The position numbers and the translations under genes are program-made. 64,000 nucleotides of DNA from the NCBI GenBank assembly GCA_945905815.1, contig CAMDQH010000004.1:1-64000 (forward strand). Direction: 5' to 3'. Source of the stretch: Bacteriovorax stolpii (GTDB lineage: Bacteria; Bdellovibrionota; Bacteriovoracia; Bacteriovoracales; Bacteriovoracaceae). The stretch's first letter is position 1. Every line of letters starts with the position of its first letter. Shown here piece by piece: positions 44,723 to 53,066 of the stretch. The notes under the pieces are model-generated. The model did not search any database. It was not told the DNA's origin and saw only the letters and a program-made list of their open reading frames with translations.

Positions 44723-46281
44723 GGTCTAACGAGATAAATTTGCCACTGCTTACCAGTAGATTCATTATTAACAATTCTTATTCGTTCAACGTTTGTTTTA
44801 AAATTTGAATCAATTTCATTTGAGACATAGAATTCATCACCAATAATATTGAGCATATTATAAAGACCAGTATGTTCTTGCATATCAATCATAAATTTAA
44901 CAAATAAGAGAGGCACAGGACCATCCTTAGAACCTAACTTGTCATAAGTAACCATTTCGGTTAACGCTTCTCTGCTCATAAATTTCTTTAATTTGCCTGA
45001 AAGATTATTAATCATATTGAGCGTAAAAACATAATCATACTTTAGTTTAAGCATATCAACTTCAACTTGCTCGAGATTTTGTGTCTGACGAATTTCAGCT
45101 GCTTGAAGGAATGCACTTTTGAGTGGCGCGATGGTTTCGACGTACTCTTTTTTCTTAATAACCGGCACAACTTTAGGGTCTACTTTTTTAGCAACAATTA
45201 CTGGTGCTTCGATTTTATTTGGAATAACTATGGGAGTAACTCCTTCTTCTGCATCTAGTGCTGCAATCTTAAATGGCTGTTCCATGACATAGAGGTTAGT
45301 TAACCCCTTTTCAACAAATTCTTTACCTGATCCATAAAAGAAGACTCTTCCTTGGATAAAACGTTCCTGATATTGATTGTGTAAATGGGCCCTGAGAGTT
45401 GTGAAAAGAGTTGGCAAGATTGGATATTTTACTTCTTTGTGGGCCATGACTTCGGTAAATCGTCTTAGACATCCAAGTGCCTCGAGCTGTTTATTATATG
45501 TATTTATGATGTTTGAAATTCCAATAAGATTATAGGCATCTGTACTTTCCGATACCCCGTAAATTTCATCAATTTCAGAACAAATCAAATTCATTAATGA
45601 TTCATCCTGTTCACAAACTTTCTTTAAACGAGACTCTAGATCCTTAGGCTCGCACTTCCCTTTGCATTCTGAATCAAGTCGATAATGAGAGTAGTACTTA
45701 AAATCTTTACTGGAAAAATCTTTCCACCAATCGCTTTTCATATAGGTTTTCGGTAAAGATTCTTCAAATTTAGGTTTGTGCATTTTCAGAAGCCCAATAA
45801 ATTTTTTCATCTCAGCATTTTTAGGCCTGCACTTATCTACAAATTTAGAAAAATCAAAATTACAGCCCTTATTTTGAATAAAATGCTTAGACACCATATT
45901 CAAATGCCACTGGCCTTCCAAAAGATAACTCAGAGTTAAAAGGCGATATGAATATCTAATGACATCAAAATGCTCCGACAAAAGTTCGTTCGAGCAAATC
46001 ATTCCTCCACCAAGTTCAGATTTCAGAAAAGAACTGAAATCCTTTTCACGATTAAAAATGTAATCCTGAAAATAGTTCTGAAAGAATAGCTCATCTTGAA
46101 ATGCCATCTTTCCTTGGTAGAAATCCATGAAGATCAGCGGCTGCCAACGACTTGAATAAGAATCAAGTCTCTTCTCTCCGAGATATCCCTCAGAGTGAAT
46201 GCGATCCATTTTGACCTGTCCCTGGACTGGCATTGCCAGGGACAGAAAAATTAAGAATTGAACCAGAATAATGTGAACCAT
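44719..46281 (-). CDS. Hypothetical secreted protein, last gene of the TRAP operon
   Basis: 520 residues. The signal peptide (MVHIILVQFLIFLSLAMPVQGQ) ends near residue 22. The mature protein has paired cysteines (e.g. CKGKCEP) and a central Val/Lys/Pro-rich linker (about residues 340-375). I do not recognise the fold. It overlaps dctM by 31 bases on the same strand and so belongs to the TatT-DctPQM operon. That makes a role in substrate delivery or periplasmic assembly possible, but this is inference. Confidence 0.75.
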   Translation of the reverse strand: MVHIILVQFLIFLSLAMPVQGQVKMDRIHSEGYLGEKRLDSYSSRWQPLIFMDFYQGKMAFQDELFFQNYFQDYIFNREKDFSSFLKSELGGGMICSNELLSEHFDVIRYSYRLLTLSYLLEGQWHLNMVSKHFIQNKGCNFDFSKFVDKCRPKNAEMKKFIGLLKMHKPKFEESLPKTYMKSDWWKDFSSKDFKYYSHYRLDSECKGKCEPKDLESRLKKVCEQDESLMNLICSEIDEIYGVSESTDAYNLIGISNIINTYNKQLEALGCLRRFTEVMAHKEVKYPILPTLFTTLRAHLHNQYQERFIQGRVFFYGSGKEFVEKGLTNLYVMEQPFKIAALDAEEGVTPIVIPNKIEAPVIVAKKVDPKVVPVIKKKEYVETIAPLKSAFLQAAEIRQTQNLEQVEVDMLKLKYDYVFTLNMINNLSGKLKKFMSREALTEMVTYDKLGSKDGPVPLLFVKFMIDMQEHTGLYNMLNIIGDEFYVSNEIDSNFKTNVERIRIVNNESTGKQWQIYLVRP

Positions 46282-47519
46282 GGTATGTAGGTTATCATAA
46301 TGAGGGCAATTATCATTAGTAATAAAAAGGGAATACTAACCCTGTAAAGCTCCAAAACTGGTCGATTAAACCTAAAAGAGCTTATAAAAAGATTAATTCC
46401 TACAGGCGGTGTTATATACCCAATTTCAAGGTTAGTTAAAAAGACAATGGCCAGGTGAAGCGGATTCACACCAAATTGCTCAGCAATCGGGATAATAAGT
46501 GGTACCACGACAATAATGGCACTAAAAATATCCATCAAACAACCAACGACGAGTAAAAAGATATTTAGCACGAGCAGAAAAAGGTATTTATTGGTAATGA
46601 GTGTGCTCATTGTGGCCAATATCTTCATTGGTATTTCTTCATCAACAAGATAGTTTGTTAGGCCAAGCGCACAACATAGAATTAATAGAATCGCCCCGAC
46701 GAGAGTTAAGCTATCAACTATGACTTTGGGGATGTCTTTGGTCATCGAAAGATCTTTGGTAACAAAAACATTGATGATCAGTACATAAAAAGCAGAAAGT
46801 GCCGCGGCTTCTGTCGCAGTGACGATCCCACCATAGATACCACCTAAAACGAAAATAGGGAGTGGTATTTCAAAGCGAGCTTCCCAAACCGAAGCCTTAA
46901 GTTCTTTAATAGAAAAAACATGTTTTATTTTATTAGGATTATTACGTGCCTTATAAATTGAATACGAGCCAAGAATAACCATCAGGAGAATTCCAGGAAT
47001 AAGCCCAGCTAAAAATAGATCATCAATATCAACTTTTGCTATTATGCCATAGAGGATGATTGGGAGACTGGGCGGGAAGAGTAGACCTAATGAACCACAG
47101 GTAGTGATTAAACCCAAAGTGAACTTTTCGGAGTAACCTTCCTCAATAAGTATCGGATAGAGAAGTCCACCAAGGGCAATGATGGTGACTCCCGAAGCTC
47201 CAGTAAATGCTGTGAAAAAAGCACAGATAAATAAACAGACTATTGCTGTTCCACCTGGGATCCATCCCAAAAAGGCTTTAGACAACCGTAAAAGTCTAAC
47301 AGGTGCTTTTGATTCCGCCAAAACATAACCTGCAAAAGTAAATAATGGGATAGTAATAATAGTCGGTGCTCCGGCCAATCGATAAATTTCGACCGAGACC
47401 GCAGAAAGTTCGATCCCGCTAAAATAAAATGCGGACAGTGCCAGGGCCGACATGACGGTAAAAATGGGTGCACCAAAAAGGGCACAAACGATAATAGTAG
47501 AGTAAATGAAAAAGCTCAT
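46251..47519 (-). CDS. dctM: TRAP transporter large permease DctM
   Basis: 422-residue, about 12-helix membrane component that moves the substrate with Na+. Family features: GAPIFTVMSALALSAFYFSG, TIPLFTFAGYVLAESKAPVRLLRL, FTAFTGASGVTIIALGGLLYPIL and the late LTNLEIGYITPPVGINLF. It overlaps dctQ by four bases and the downstream secreted orphan by 31. Confidence 0.95.
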   Translation of the reverse strand: MSFFIYSTIIVCALFGAPIFTVMSALALSAFYFSGIELSAVSVEIYRLAGAPTIITIPLFTFAGYVLAESKAPVRLLRLSKAFLGWIPGGTAIVCLFICAFFTAFTGASGVTIIALGGLLYPILIEEGYSEKFTLGLITTCGSLGLLFPPSLPIILYGIIAKVDIDDLFLAGLIPGILLMVILGSYSIYKARNNPNKIKHVFSIKELKASVWEARFEIPLPIFVLGGIYGGIVTATEAAALSAFYVLIINVFVTKDLSMTKDIPKVIVDSLTLVGAILLILCCALGLTNYLVDEEIPMKILATMSTLITNKYLFLLVLNIFLLVVGCLMDIFSAIIVVVPLIIPIAEQFGVNPLHLAIVFLTNLEIGYITPPVGINLFISSFRFNRPVLELYRVSIPFLLLMIIALIMITYIPWFTLFWFNS

Positions 47520-48010
47520 TTCTCACCGCCATTCAGGATTCCAATGATCAGTTGATTAAAAAAACGTAGAGATATAAGTCCCATTCCGAAGGGAATAATT
47601 CCCACCAGTATTGATGAATGCAGATTAAGAAAGCCTGGTACCCCGAACTCTTTTTCCACTAGATAAAAATCCCACCCCGATTTCGTGAGTGCCAGACAAA
47701 CGATAAGACAAAACATGGAAATTAAATTCTTATGCAGCCAATGGACTATTTTCGAATGGGATATTTCAATTAACTTGGTCAGAAGATCCACTTTAATGTG
47801 AACATTCTTGCTCGTCGCTAGTGAGCCTCCAAGAAAAGCTGAAAGAAAAACGAGGTGACGGATTAAAGGGTCAATCCACATAAAACTTGAGCCGAGCCAT
47901 CTTAAAACGATAGCAAACATCGCCAAACTTAAAATAATAAAAAGGCATGCAACCAATCCATAGCGGCTAATCCTATCAAGAACATCATCGAATATCGAAA
48001 TTGCTTTCAT
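47516..48010 (-). CDS. dctQ: TRAP transporter small permease DctQ
   Basis: 164 residues with four predicted helices (about 17-37, 50-62, 90-110, 130-150). WIDPLIRHLVFLSAFLGGSLATSKNVHIKVDLL matches the DctQ signature of a conserved Arg/Gly-rich cytoplasmic face. It follows dctP directly and overlaps dctM by four bases, as in TatQ-M arrangements. Confidence 0.93.
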   Translation of the reverse strand: MKAISIFDDVLDRISRYGLVACLFIILSLAMFAIVLRWLGSSFMWIDPLIRHLVFLSAFLGGSLATSKNVHIKVDLLTKLIEISHSKIVHWLHKNLISMFCLIVCLALTKSGWDFYLVEKEFGVPGFLNLHSSILVGIIPFGMGLISLRFFNQLIIGILNGGEK

Positions 48011-48985
48011 CTATTTCGCTTCTTTATTAAGCATCTGAATGACATTAGAGGAGATATATTTATCTTTTACTTTCTCAATAACAATATCTCTAGCAGCTGC
48101 GGCCTTAATATAGTCGGCCTTTGGAAAAGAAATAAATTCGACTCCACTCTTCTTCAGTTGGGACCTCGCAACATCGTTTTCAATAGCATTTTTGATATTG
48201 GCATCGTCCACAAAAGTCTTCGATAATACGAGAATTTTTTGCTGATGCTCAGGTTTAATTTTAGACCATATTTTATCTGAAACAAGTAGTGCTCCAATAG
48301 AGTTGGCGGTAGGAAAATCGACAAGATATTTAATTTTTGTGTGCCACTGAAGTGCGAGAATCGCTAAAGGTGGAGCGTAGGCCGCATTAATAATTCCTGT
48401 GGAAAGTGAAGAAAGCACATCAGGAATAGCAAGGGGAACTGAAACCAGTCCCAATGATTCTAACATCGCTTCTACCAATTGATCGCCTTCCCAAGACCAC
48501 ATTTTGACACCTTTAAGTTCCTCAAGGTTTGAGATTTTTTTTGTAGAGACCACATAAACGTGCCCAATCTCATAAAAGCCCAGATTGATAAATCCCTTTT
48601 TCTTAAATCCTTGATTAAACTGAGGAGTCAGTTTAGCAAGAGTAGCAGATGCTTTCGCCTTATTATCGTAAAAAGTGAAAGGGATTTCCATTGCTCTTAC
48701 ATCACCGAAAAGATCTCCCAATACTTTTCCCGTAAAAACTCCACCGTGTAATTGTCCAATACGGATTTTTCTAACTACATCAGGTTCATCTCCAGAGACG
48801 CCACCATAATATATCTTAAAACTAACCTCATTATTCGTTGCGGTCTCAATTTCTTTTGAGAGCTTTTTTAAACTGTTACCCCATGTTGTTCCTTCGGGAA
48901 TGAGTACTGCTAGCTTGATTTGTTGTGCTCCAAAGGCGCCAGTTGCCGTCATTAACGCAATTCCAAATAAAATTTTCTTTAACAT
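48011..48985 (-). CDS. dctP: TRAP transporter substrate-binding protein DctP (TatP-like)
   Basis: 324 residues from the ATG at 48985: AAGGA lies seven bases upstream, and the longer frame begins with a TTG that overlaps it. A signal peptide (MLKKILFGIALMTATGAFGA) precedes a DctP domain: IPEGTTWGNSLKKLSKEIE, GGVSGDEPDVVRKIRIGQLHGG and GIINAAYAPPLAILALQW. In carboxylate-binding DctP proteins a conserved Arg lies in the GLKIR segment. Here that segment is GVKMWSWEGD with Trp instead. Together with TatT this suggests a non-carboxylate, perhaps hydrophobic ligand. Confidence 0.92.
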   Translation of the reverse strand: MLKKILFGIALMTATGAFGAQQIKLAVLIPEGTTWGNSLKKLSKEIETATNNEVSFKIYYGGVSGDEPDVVRKIRIGQLHGGVFTGKVLGDLFGDVRAMEIPFTFYDNKAKASATLAKLTPQFNQGFKKKGFINLGFYEIGHVYVVSTKKISNLEELKGVKMWSWEGDQLVEAMLESLGLVSVPLAIPDVLSSLSTGIINAAYAPPLAILALQWHTKIKYLVDFPTANSIGALLVSDKIWSKIKPEHQQKILVLSKTFVDDANIKNAIENDVARSQLKKSGVEFISFPKADYIKAAAARDIVIEKVKDKYISSNVIQMLNKEAK

Positions 48986-48989
48986 ATCT

Positions 48990-49943
48990 TTATCCTTCAA
49001 AAATTCGTTTTTTATTTTTCTCTATGAATTCAAATCTTTTTTGAGCAATCGCATTGTAGAGATTTAAGTGCTCTACTGCTTTATATTCAGATGTATCTTC
49101 CAATGAGTCTCGATTGAGATTTTCCCACTTGGCAAACTCTTCTTTCAGTATTTTGGCTTCTTTGTCATAACCTTCCAGGTCAAAAGAAGGCATCAAAGAA
49201 TATTGAATGAATCCTAGTCTTAGGAGCAAATGCTTAGGTCGCTTTTTGATTGCTTCTGCATATAAGAGTTTAGCCTTCTCTGGGTTCCCACCTAGCATGC
49301 GAGGGCGAGAGGCTTCATACTGAGCGTAGAAAATGTCACAAACACCATTTTCGATGTCCGGTTCTTTTTTGCAAACCCAATCAAAAAGAAATTTTATTTT
49401 TGGAACATGTGACACTAATGCAACGTTATCTTTTTGCAAATTAAGCAAGCTACCCCATGATTGGGCAGTGAATAGAACGGTAGAATAATCAGTCTTGCTC
49501 AAGTTCTTTTTAAATTTCTTTTCTAAATCTTTTTCATCCAATGTCAGCAAATCCTGTTTTGTAATATCTTTCTTTTGAAGATACTCCAAACCATAGTCTA
49601 AAGAAGTAGTGTACAAAGCTATGGCATTTTTCTTATGGATAGACTCTTCTAATCCACCGACTTCATCACCGAAAGCGAGAGTTTCTGGAACAGCATAAGC
49701 ATATCCAGCGTAGCCTTTGACAAGTGCACCCAAAAGCTCAGTATTATCTTTGTCCTGGAGATAAATCATTTCGATAAATTTGAGATTCGCTGGAGCGGCT
49801 TCACGAAAAAACTCCCAGTTTTTTTCTATTATGAGTTTGCTTGAGCCATCAACAAACATAGGCGAGGAGCTTCTAACGGCGATCTTTTGGATTGAGCTAC
49901 AGGCCGAAACACCCAGAAGCATGACTAGGATCAAATGACGCAT
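48990..49943 (-). CDS. tatT: TatT: TPR-type lipoprotein of a TRAP transporter
   Basis: 317 residues. Lipoprotein signal with lipobox GVSAC (Cys15). The mature part is helical and TPR-like (ANLKFIEMIYLQDKDNTELLGALVKGYAGYAYA; NPEKAKLLYAEAIKKRPKHLLLRL). It matches the TRAP-associated T component studied in Treponema pallidum (Tp0956), which binds the DctP partner. AGGGG precedes the ATG. It is the first gene of the tatT-dctP-dctQ-dctM-orphan unit, four bases before dctP. Confidence 0.9.
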   Translation of the reverse strand: MRHLILVMLLGVSACSSIQKIAVRSSSPMFVDGSSKLIIEKNWEFFREAAPANLKFIEMIYLQDKDNTELLGALVKGYAGYAYAVPETLAFGDEVGGLEESIHKKNAIALYTTSLDYGLEYLQKKDITKQDLLTLDEKDLEKKFKKNLSKTDYSTVLFTAQSWGSLLNLQKDNVALVSHVPKIKFLFDWVCKKEPDIENGVCDIFYAQYEASRPRMLGGNPEKAKLLYAEAIKKRPKHLLLRLGFIQYSLMPSFDLEGYDKEAKILKEEFAKWENLNRDSLEDTSEYKAVEHLNLYNAIAQKRFEFIEKNKKRIFEG

Positions 49944-50039
49944 ACATCCCCTAACTTGTGAAAATTACGATGCTTTCATTCTACTTTGGGGCGATAAATA
50001 CGGACAGGACAACTTTGTAGGTAAATTTTTACCCAGTTT

Positions 50040-50067
50040 TTCACTTCAAAAAAGGTAATGCTATAAT
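50040..50067 (+). promoter_or_regulatory. Promoter of the leader RNA
   Basis: TATAAT (50062-50067) matches the -10 consensus fully. TTCACT (50040-50045) matches four of six -35 bases at 16-bp spacing. RNA should start near 50074, the first base of the P1 stem. Confidence 0.7.
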
Positions 50068-50073
50068 AAGCAT

Positions 50074-50163
50074 ATCACTGACAGTAATATCTCAAGGATT
50101 CTTAAGCTATTGCCGACAGGAATGATAGATTACTTCAACAGGAGAAACATGTTGCCCAGTGAT
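50074..50163 (+). ncRNA. Candidate structured leader RNA
   Basis: A three-way junction is possible. P1 is ATCACTG (50074-50080) with CAGTGAT (50157-50163). P2 is GTAAT (50084-50088) with ATTAC (50129-50133), continuing after an internal loop as ATTCTT (50098-50103) with AGGAAT (50118-50123). P3 is CAACA (50136-50140) with TGTTG (50150-50154) on a nine-base loop. P1 starts where the TATAAT promoter predicts RNA to begin. I could not match it to a known riboswitch. Confidence 0.45.
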
Positions 50164-50254
50164 CATATTACTCTAACCGTCTAGCAAACCCTCTTTCTTT
50201 TGACTGAAGGTTTACTAAGCGAAATTACAAAACGCTTTTACAACCGAGGTCGTT

Positions 50255-50431
50255 ATGAACACGAAAGAGAATCTTGAATCTAAAGTTTTAATCTTCGAAA
50301 AACCAGTTAAAGTGAAGCAAAAAAGTTTTCGCCCTATGCGCTCACTTGTAGCAACTAGAAGTTTTAAGCCTAAAACTACTGTGGCGAACATGGTGATGTT
50401 GAAGACTGAAGATGTGGAAAGAAGAGATTAG
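50255..50431 (+). CDS. Small basic protein, 58 residues
   Basis: A short frame too small for usual gene callers. MNTKENLESKVLIFEK is followed by a Lys/Arg-rich centre (KVKQKSFRPMRSLVATRSFKPK). It is preceded by GAGGT five bases before the ATG and by a strong promoter with a structured leader. Its last four bases overlap the stop region of the convergent gene. The family is unknown. A basic centre could suit nucleic-acid or membrane binding, but this is not evidence of function. Confidence 0.5.
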   Translation: MNTKENLESKVLIFEKPVKVKQKSFRPMRSLVATRSFKPKTTVANMVMLKTEDVERRD

Positions 50432-50856
50432 AAGCTCTTGTCTATATCGGCTTTGAGCTTCTTCTGAATTTTAGATAATTTTTCTATTTGCCTGTTGTGA
50501 ATCAAACCGAGATATTTCTTTTTCAAATTAAATATTGTATCCATGGCTTCAAGATAGTTGGTTTTCAGGTCCCTGAAACAAAGCTGTTTATTTTCATTCG
50601 AAATAACCTTGCCGCTAGCATCTGCCGTATCCCCGGCACAGAATAACTTTTCTTCTTCCATACTGTTTTCAATGGATTTTACTAAATTATTGAAACTATC
50701 TTCGTAAGCAGGACTGTCTTCAGCTTCAAGCTTTTTTAATTTTTCTATTTGGTCCGGGATTTTGCTTCTAGAACTATCCCCTGTTTTAAATCCGAGGAAG
50801 TCGGCAGAAGCATTTAAAGAAATAAGAAGACTCAATATTAGAATAATTCTAACCAT
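50428..50856 (-). CDS. Hypothetical secreted protein, 142 residues
   Basis: Signal peptide MVRIILILSLLISLNASA, then an acidic, helical mature protein with two cysteines (KLFCAGD and KQLCFRD) about 25 residues apart that could pair. The C-terminal coiled segment is rich in Lys and Ile (RQIEKLSKIQKKLKADIDKSF). Family not recognised. It overlaps the maf gene by 19 bases on the same strand. Confidence 0.75.
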   Translation of the reverse strand: MVRIILILSLLISLNASADFLGFKTGDSSRSKIPDQIEKLKKLEAEDSPAYEDSFNNLVKSIENSMEEEKLFCAGDTADASGKVISNENKQLCFRDLKTNYLEAMDTIFNLKKKYLGLIHNRQIEKLSKIQKKLKADIDKSF

Positions 50857-51458
50857 GATTGACCACGTGTTAAGGGTTTAAGAAACTTTTCGCATTCAAC
50901 AACAAAACGACTCAAGGGAAATCCTACCACATTGGCATAATCGCCTTCTACTTTTGAGATAAAGGTCAATGATGGTCCCTGTATCCCATAAGCACCGGCC
51001 TTATCTAAAGAATCCTTGGTTGCGAGATATCGCTCCATTAATTCAGACGGAATTATATTAAATGTCACCTTCGATTCTTCCACAAAAGAGAGAGATGATA
51101 TTTTATGATTATAATTTAAATTTAAAGTAACCGCGGTAAACACTGAGTGCGTTTTTCCTGCCAGTTCATTTAAAAATACTCTGGCTTCTCCTAAATCCGA
51201 CGGCTTGCCATAAATTTTTGCACCCATACAAACGATGGTGTCAGCTGAAATCACGAGGCAGTTATCTGTTCTTTCATTGAAAACGGCATCACCTTTCATC
51301 TGTGAAATATGCTTTGAAAAGTTCACGGGATCGTTAAAATGCGATTCTTCGGGAATGTTCTTACTAATGATTTCAAACGGCAATTCTAGATGCCCAAGGA
51401 GTTCTTTTCTGCGTGGAGATGCACTCGCAAGAATTAATTTAATTTTGTCTTTTTCCAT
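50838..51458 (-). CDS. maf: Maf/YhdE nucleotide pyrophosphatase
   Basis: Housecleaning enzyme that hydrolyses non-canonical nucleoside triphosphates. The N-terminal signature LILASASPRRKELLGHL, SADTIVCMGAKIYGKP and the KAGAYGIQG motif are all intact; the Glu of GAYGIQG and the Asp of SADTIV are family active-site residues. The ATG at 51458 is preferred over an upstream GTG at 51491, because the family begins just before the LILAS strand. It overlaps the FecR-domain gene by 20 bases. Confidence 0.95.
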   Translation of the reverse strand: MEKDKIKLILASASPRRKELLGHLELPFEIISKNIPEESHFNDPVNFSKHISQMKGDAVFNERTDNCLVISADTIVCMGAKIYGKPSDLGEARVFLNELAGKTHSVFTAVTLNLNYNHKISSLSFVEESKVTFNIIPSELMERYLATKDSLDKAGAYGIQGPSLTFISKVEGDYANVVGFPLSRFVVECEKFLKPLTRGQSWLELF

Positions 51459-52956
51459 TTCGAAGTATCCAGATGTAATACTGAAGATCACTCATTTCCC
51501 TAACTTGGGTACGCTGGTTAGTATACCGCATTTTAAGATCTTTTAAATAAAATTCGAGTGTTGTTTGATAGTGACTTTGGCCCAATTCTTTTACTTGCAC
51601 TTCCTCGTTGGCCTCGAGCTTCTTCAATAAATTATCCATGGATTTCAAATTTGTTGTTTCCATTCTACGAGTATATTCTACTAAGAAATCAAAACGCTTA
51701 TTAAGTTCATCACCCCATAGAGTATACCCATGGTGGAGCGCTAACTCCTTAGGGGCGTTTAGAGCATTAACAAGTGGTGTTGTATACTTTTCAAGCCAAA
51801 TCTCCCTTGCAAGTTCAATCGTTTTAATCCTGCGTGTAAGAAGCTCTGTAATTTCAAGTCCACCAGAAACCTGCTCTACTTTTGAAAGACTACGTCCATT
51901 TGTCTCAATTTCAAACCAGGATTCTTCACTCACGGAAGTTACTTCCGTTGCACTATAGCCTCGTAAATGGACTGATAGTTCATATCCTTCAAGTGCCTTG
52001 CGTTTTTTTAAATATGATTTTCCGCCAGGATAATGAAGTAAATCAAAAGAGGACAACTTTCCTACCAAGGTTACATTTGGCGCGACTACCATGACACGAG
52101 TGACAGGAGGGGAATGAGAATTATTTTTGACTCTCAATTCATTTAGTTTTTGAATCTGCGAAGTAATCGCTGTGTCCTCAAGTCTTACAGTTTCCTCAGA
52201 GCGAGCAAAATCTGATTGCTTCTGAAACAGCTCTCTTTCGAACTGGCCTTGATTAGCTTCTCTTATTAGAAGTGGTAAGCTTATAGCGTCTGTTTCTGGA
52301 GATAATTCAATGGGAAACTCTTTTGAATCTCGCGGGTGCCAATAGATATGGCCTTCATGTAATCGAACAAGATGAAACACTTCATTTTTAGACCAATTTA
52401 CTTCCTGAAATGAAACTGAAGTCGAAGGTCCGACTCTCATTAAAGTTCCATCCATAAGAAATATCCATGCAACTGAGTTTGCTTCTGTTTTAAATTCGTC
52501 TCCCTCGTTTATTCTTGAAAGATGTTCAACCGAGGCCCTTGCTCTTCCGCGAAAAACTCCACATTTACCATGGCACTGAAGAACTTTTCCGACGTGCTCA
52601 AATTGACGATCATCTCGCAGCCTGATTTTCCAATCTGTAACCTTATCCTTCAAAGACCTCTCAATTATCCACTTATCTATACTTAGCCATTCTTCTGTTT
52701 TTTGAGTATTCCACGGTATAAGTGAATACCCCTGACCCTTTAGAGGAACAACGTCCAAATCCAGCTCCTCCCCCGGAACATTCCAATCCGCTTTATCGTG
52801 AAGTACTGGTGGAGTGAATCTTTGAGTCCCTTTCAAATCAGGTAGTACCTTGGATTCAACCCATAAAAATTCATCCATCTTATCAGTCTGTGAACAGACT
52901 GTGAGAGAGATCAGACATAGACTCATGGCGAAAGCCGACCAAATCAGTTTTTTCAT
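51439..52956 (-). CDS. FecR-domain secreted protein
   Basis: 505 residues. The signal peptide ends near residue 22. A FecR-type beta domain sits at about 135-205: ASVEHLSRINEGDEFKTEANSVAWIFLMDGTLMRVGPSTSVSF. No LysM or sigma-regulator membrane helix is seen, so it is probably a free periplasmic protein, as in many predatory-type genomes. The C-terminal third is charged and helical. The maf gene overlaps its 3' end. Function is unknown. Confidence 0.8.
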   Translation of the reverse strand: MKKLIWSAFAMSLCLISLTVCSQTDKMDEFLWVESKVLPDLKGTQRFTPPVLHDKADWNVPGEELDLDVVPLKGQGYSLIPWNTQKTEEWLSIDKWIIERSLKDKVTDWKIRLRDDRQFEHVGKVLQCHGKCGVFRGRARASVEHLSRINEGDEFKTEANSVAWIFLMDGTLMRVGPSTSVSFQEVNWSKNEVFHLVRLHEGHIYWHPRDSKEFPIELSPETDAISLPLLIREANQGQFERELFQKQSDFARSEETVRLEDTAITSQIQKLNELRVKNNSHSPPVTRVMVVAPNVTLVGKLSSFDLLHYPGGKSYLKKRKALEGYELSVHLRGYSATEVTSVSEESWFEIETNGRSLSKVEQVSGGLEITELLTRRIKTIELAREIWLEKYTTPLVNALNAPKELALHHGYTLWGDELNKRFDFLVEYTRRMETTNLKSMDNLLKKLEANEEVQVKELGQSHYQTTLEFYLKDLKMRYTNQRTQVREMSDLQYYIWILRNGKRQN

Positions 52957-53066
52957 AAAGAATTCCTATGCTTTTCTCTTCGGAATCCAACCCTAAAAAT
53001 TTACGACATTAGTTGTTTCTGTTAGAGTGAAGGCTTATTTTACCTATTCGACTGGAGCTTCCCCGC

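Larger units (their letters stand above)
49944..50254. other. 311-bp gap: promoter, structured leader RNA
   Basis: No protein gene is seen here apart from the next small ORF. The gap contains a promoter (50040-50067), a nested stem structure (50074-50163), and a further stem TAGCAAACC (50182-50190) with GGTTTACTA (50209-50217), one mismatch, before GAGGT at 50246-50250 and the ATG at 50255. Confidence 0.6.

Noticed and set aside
50074-50163. Known riboswitch (purine, TPP, SAM, c-di-GMP, glutamine) or 6S/SRP RNA
   Set aside because: None of the conserved core motifs of these RNAs was found; only the fold itself is supported.
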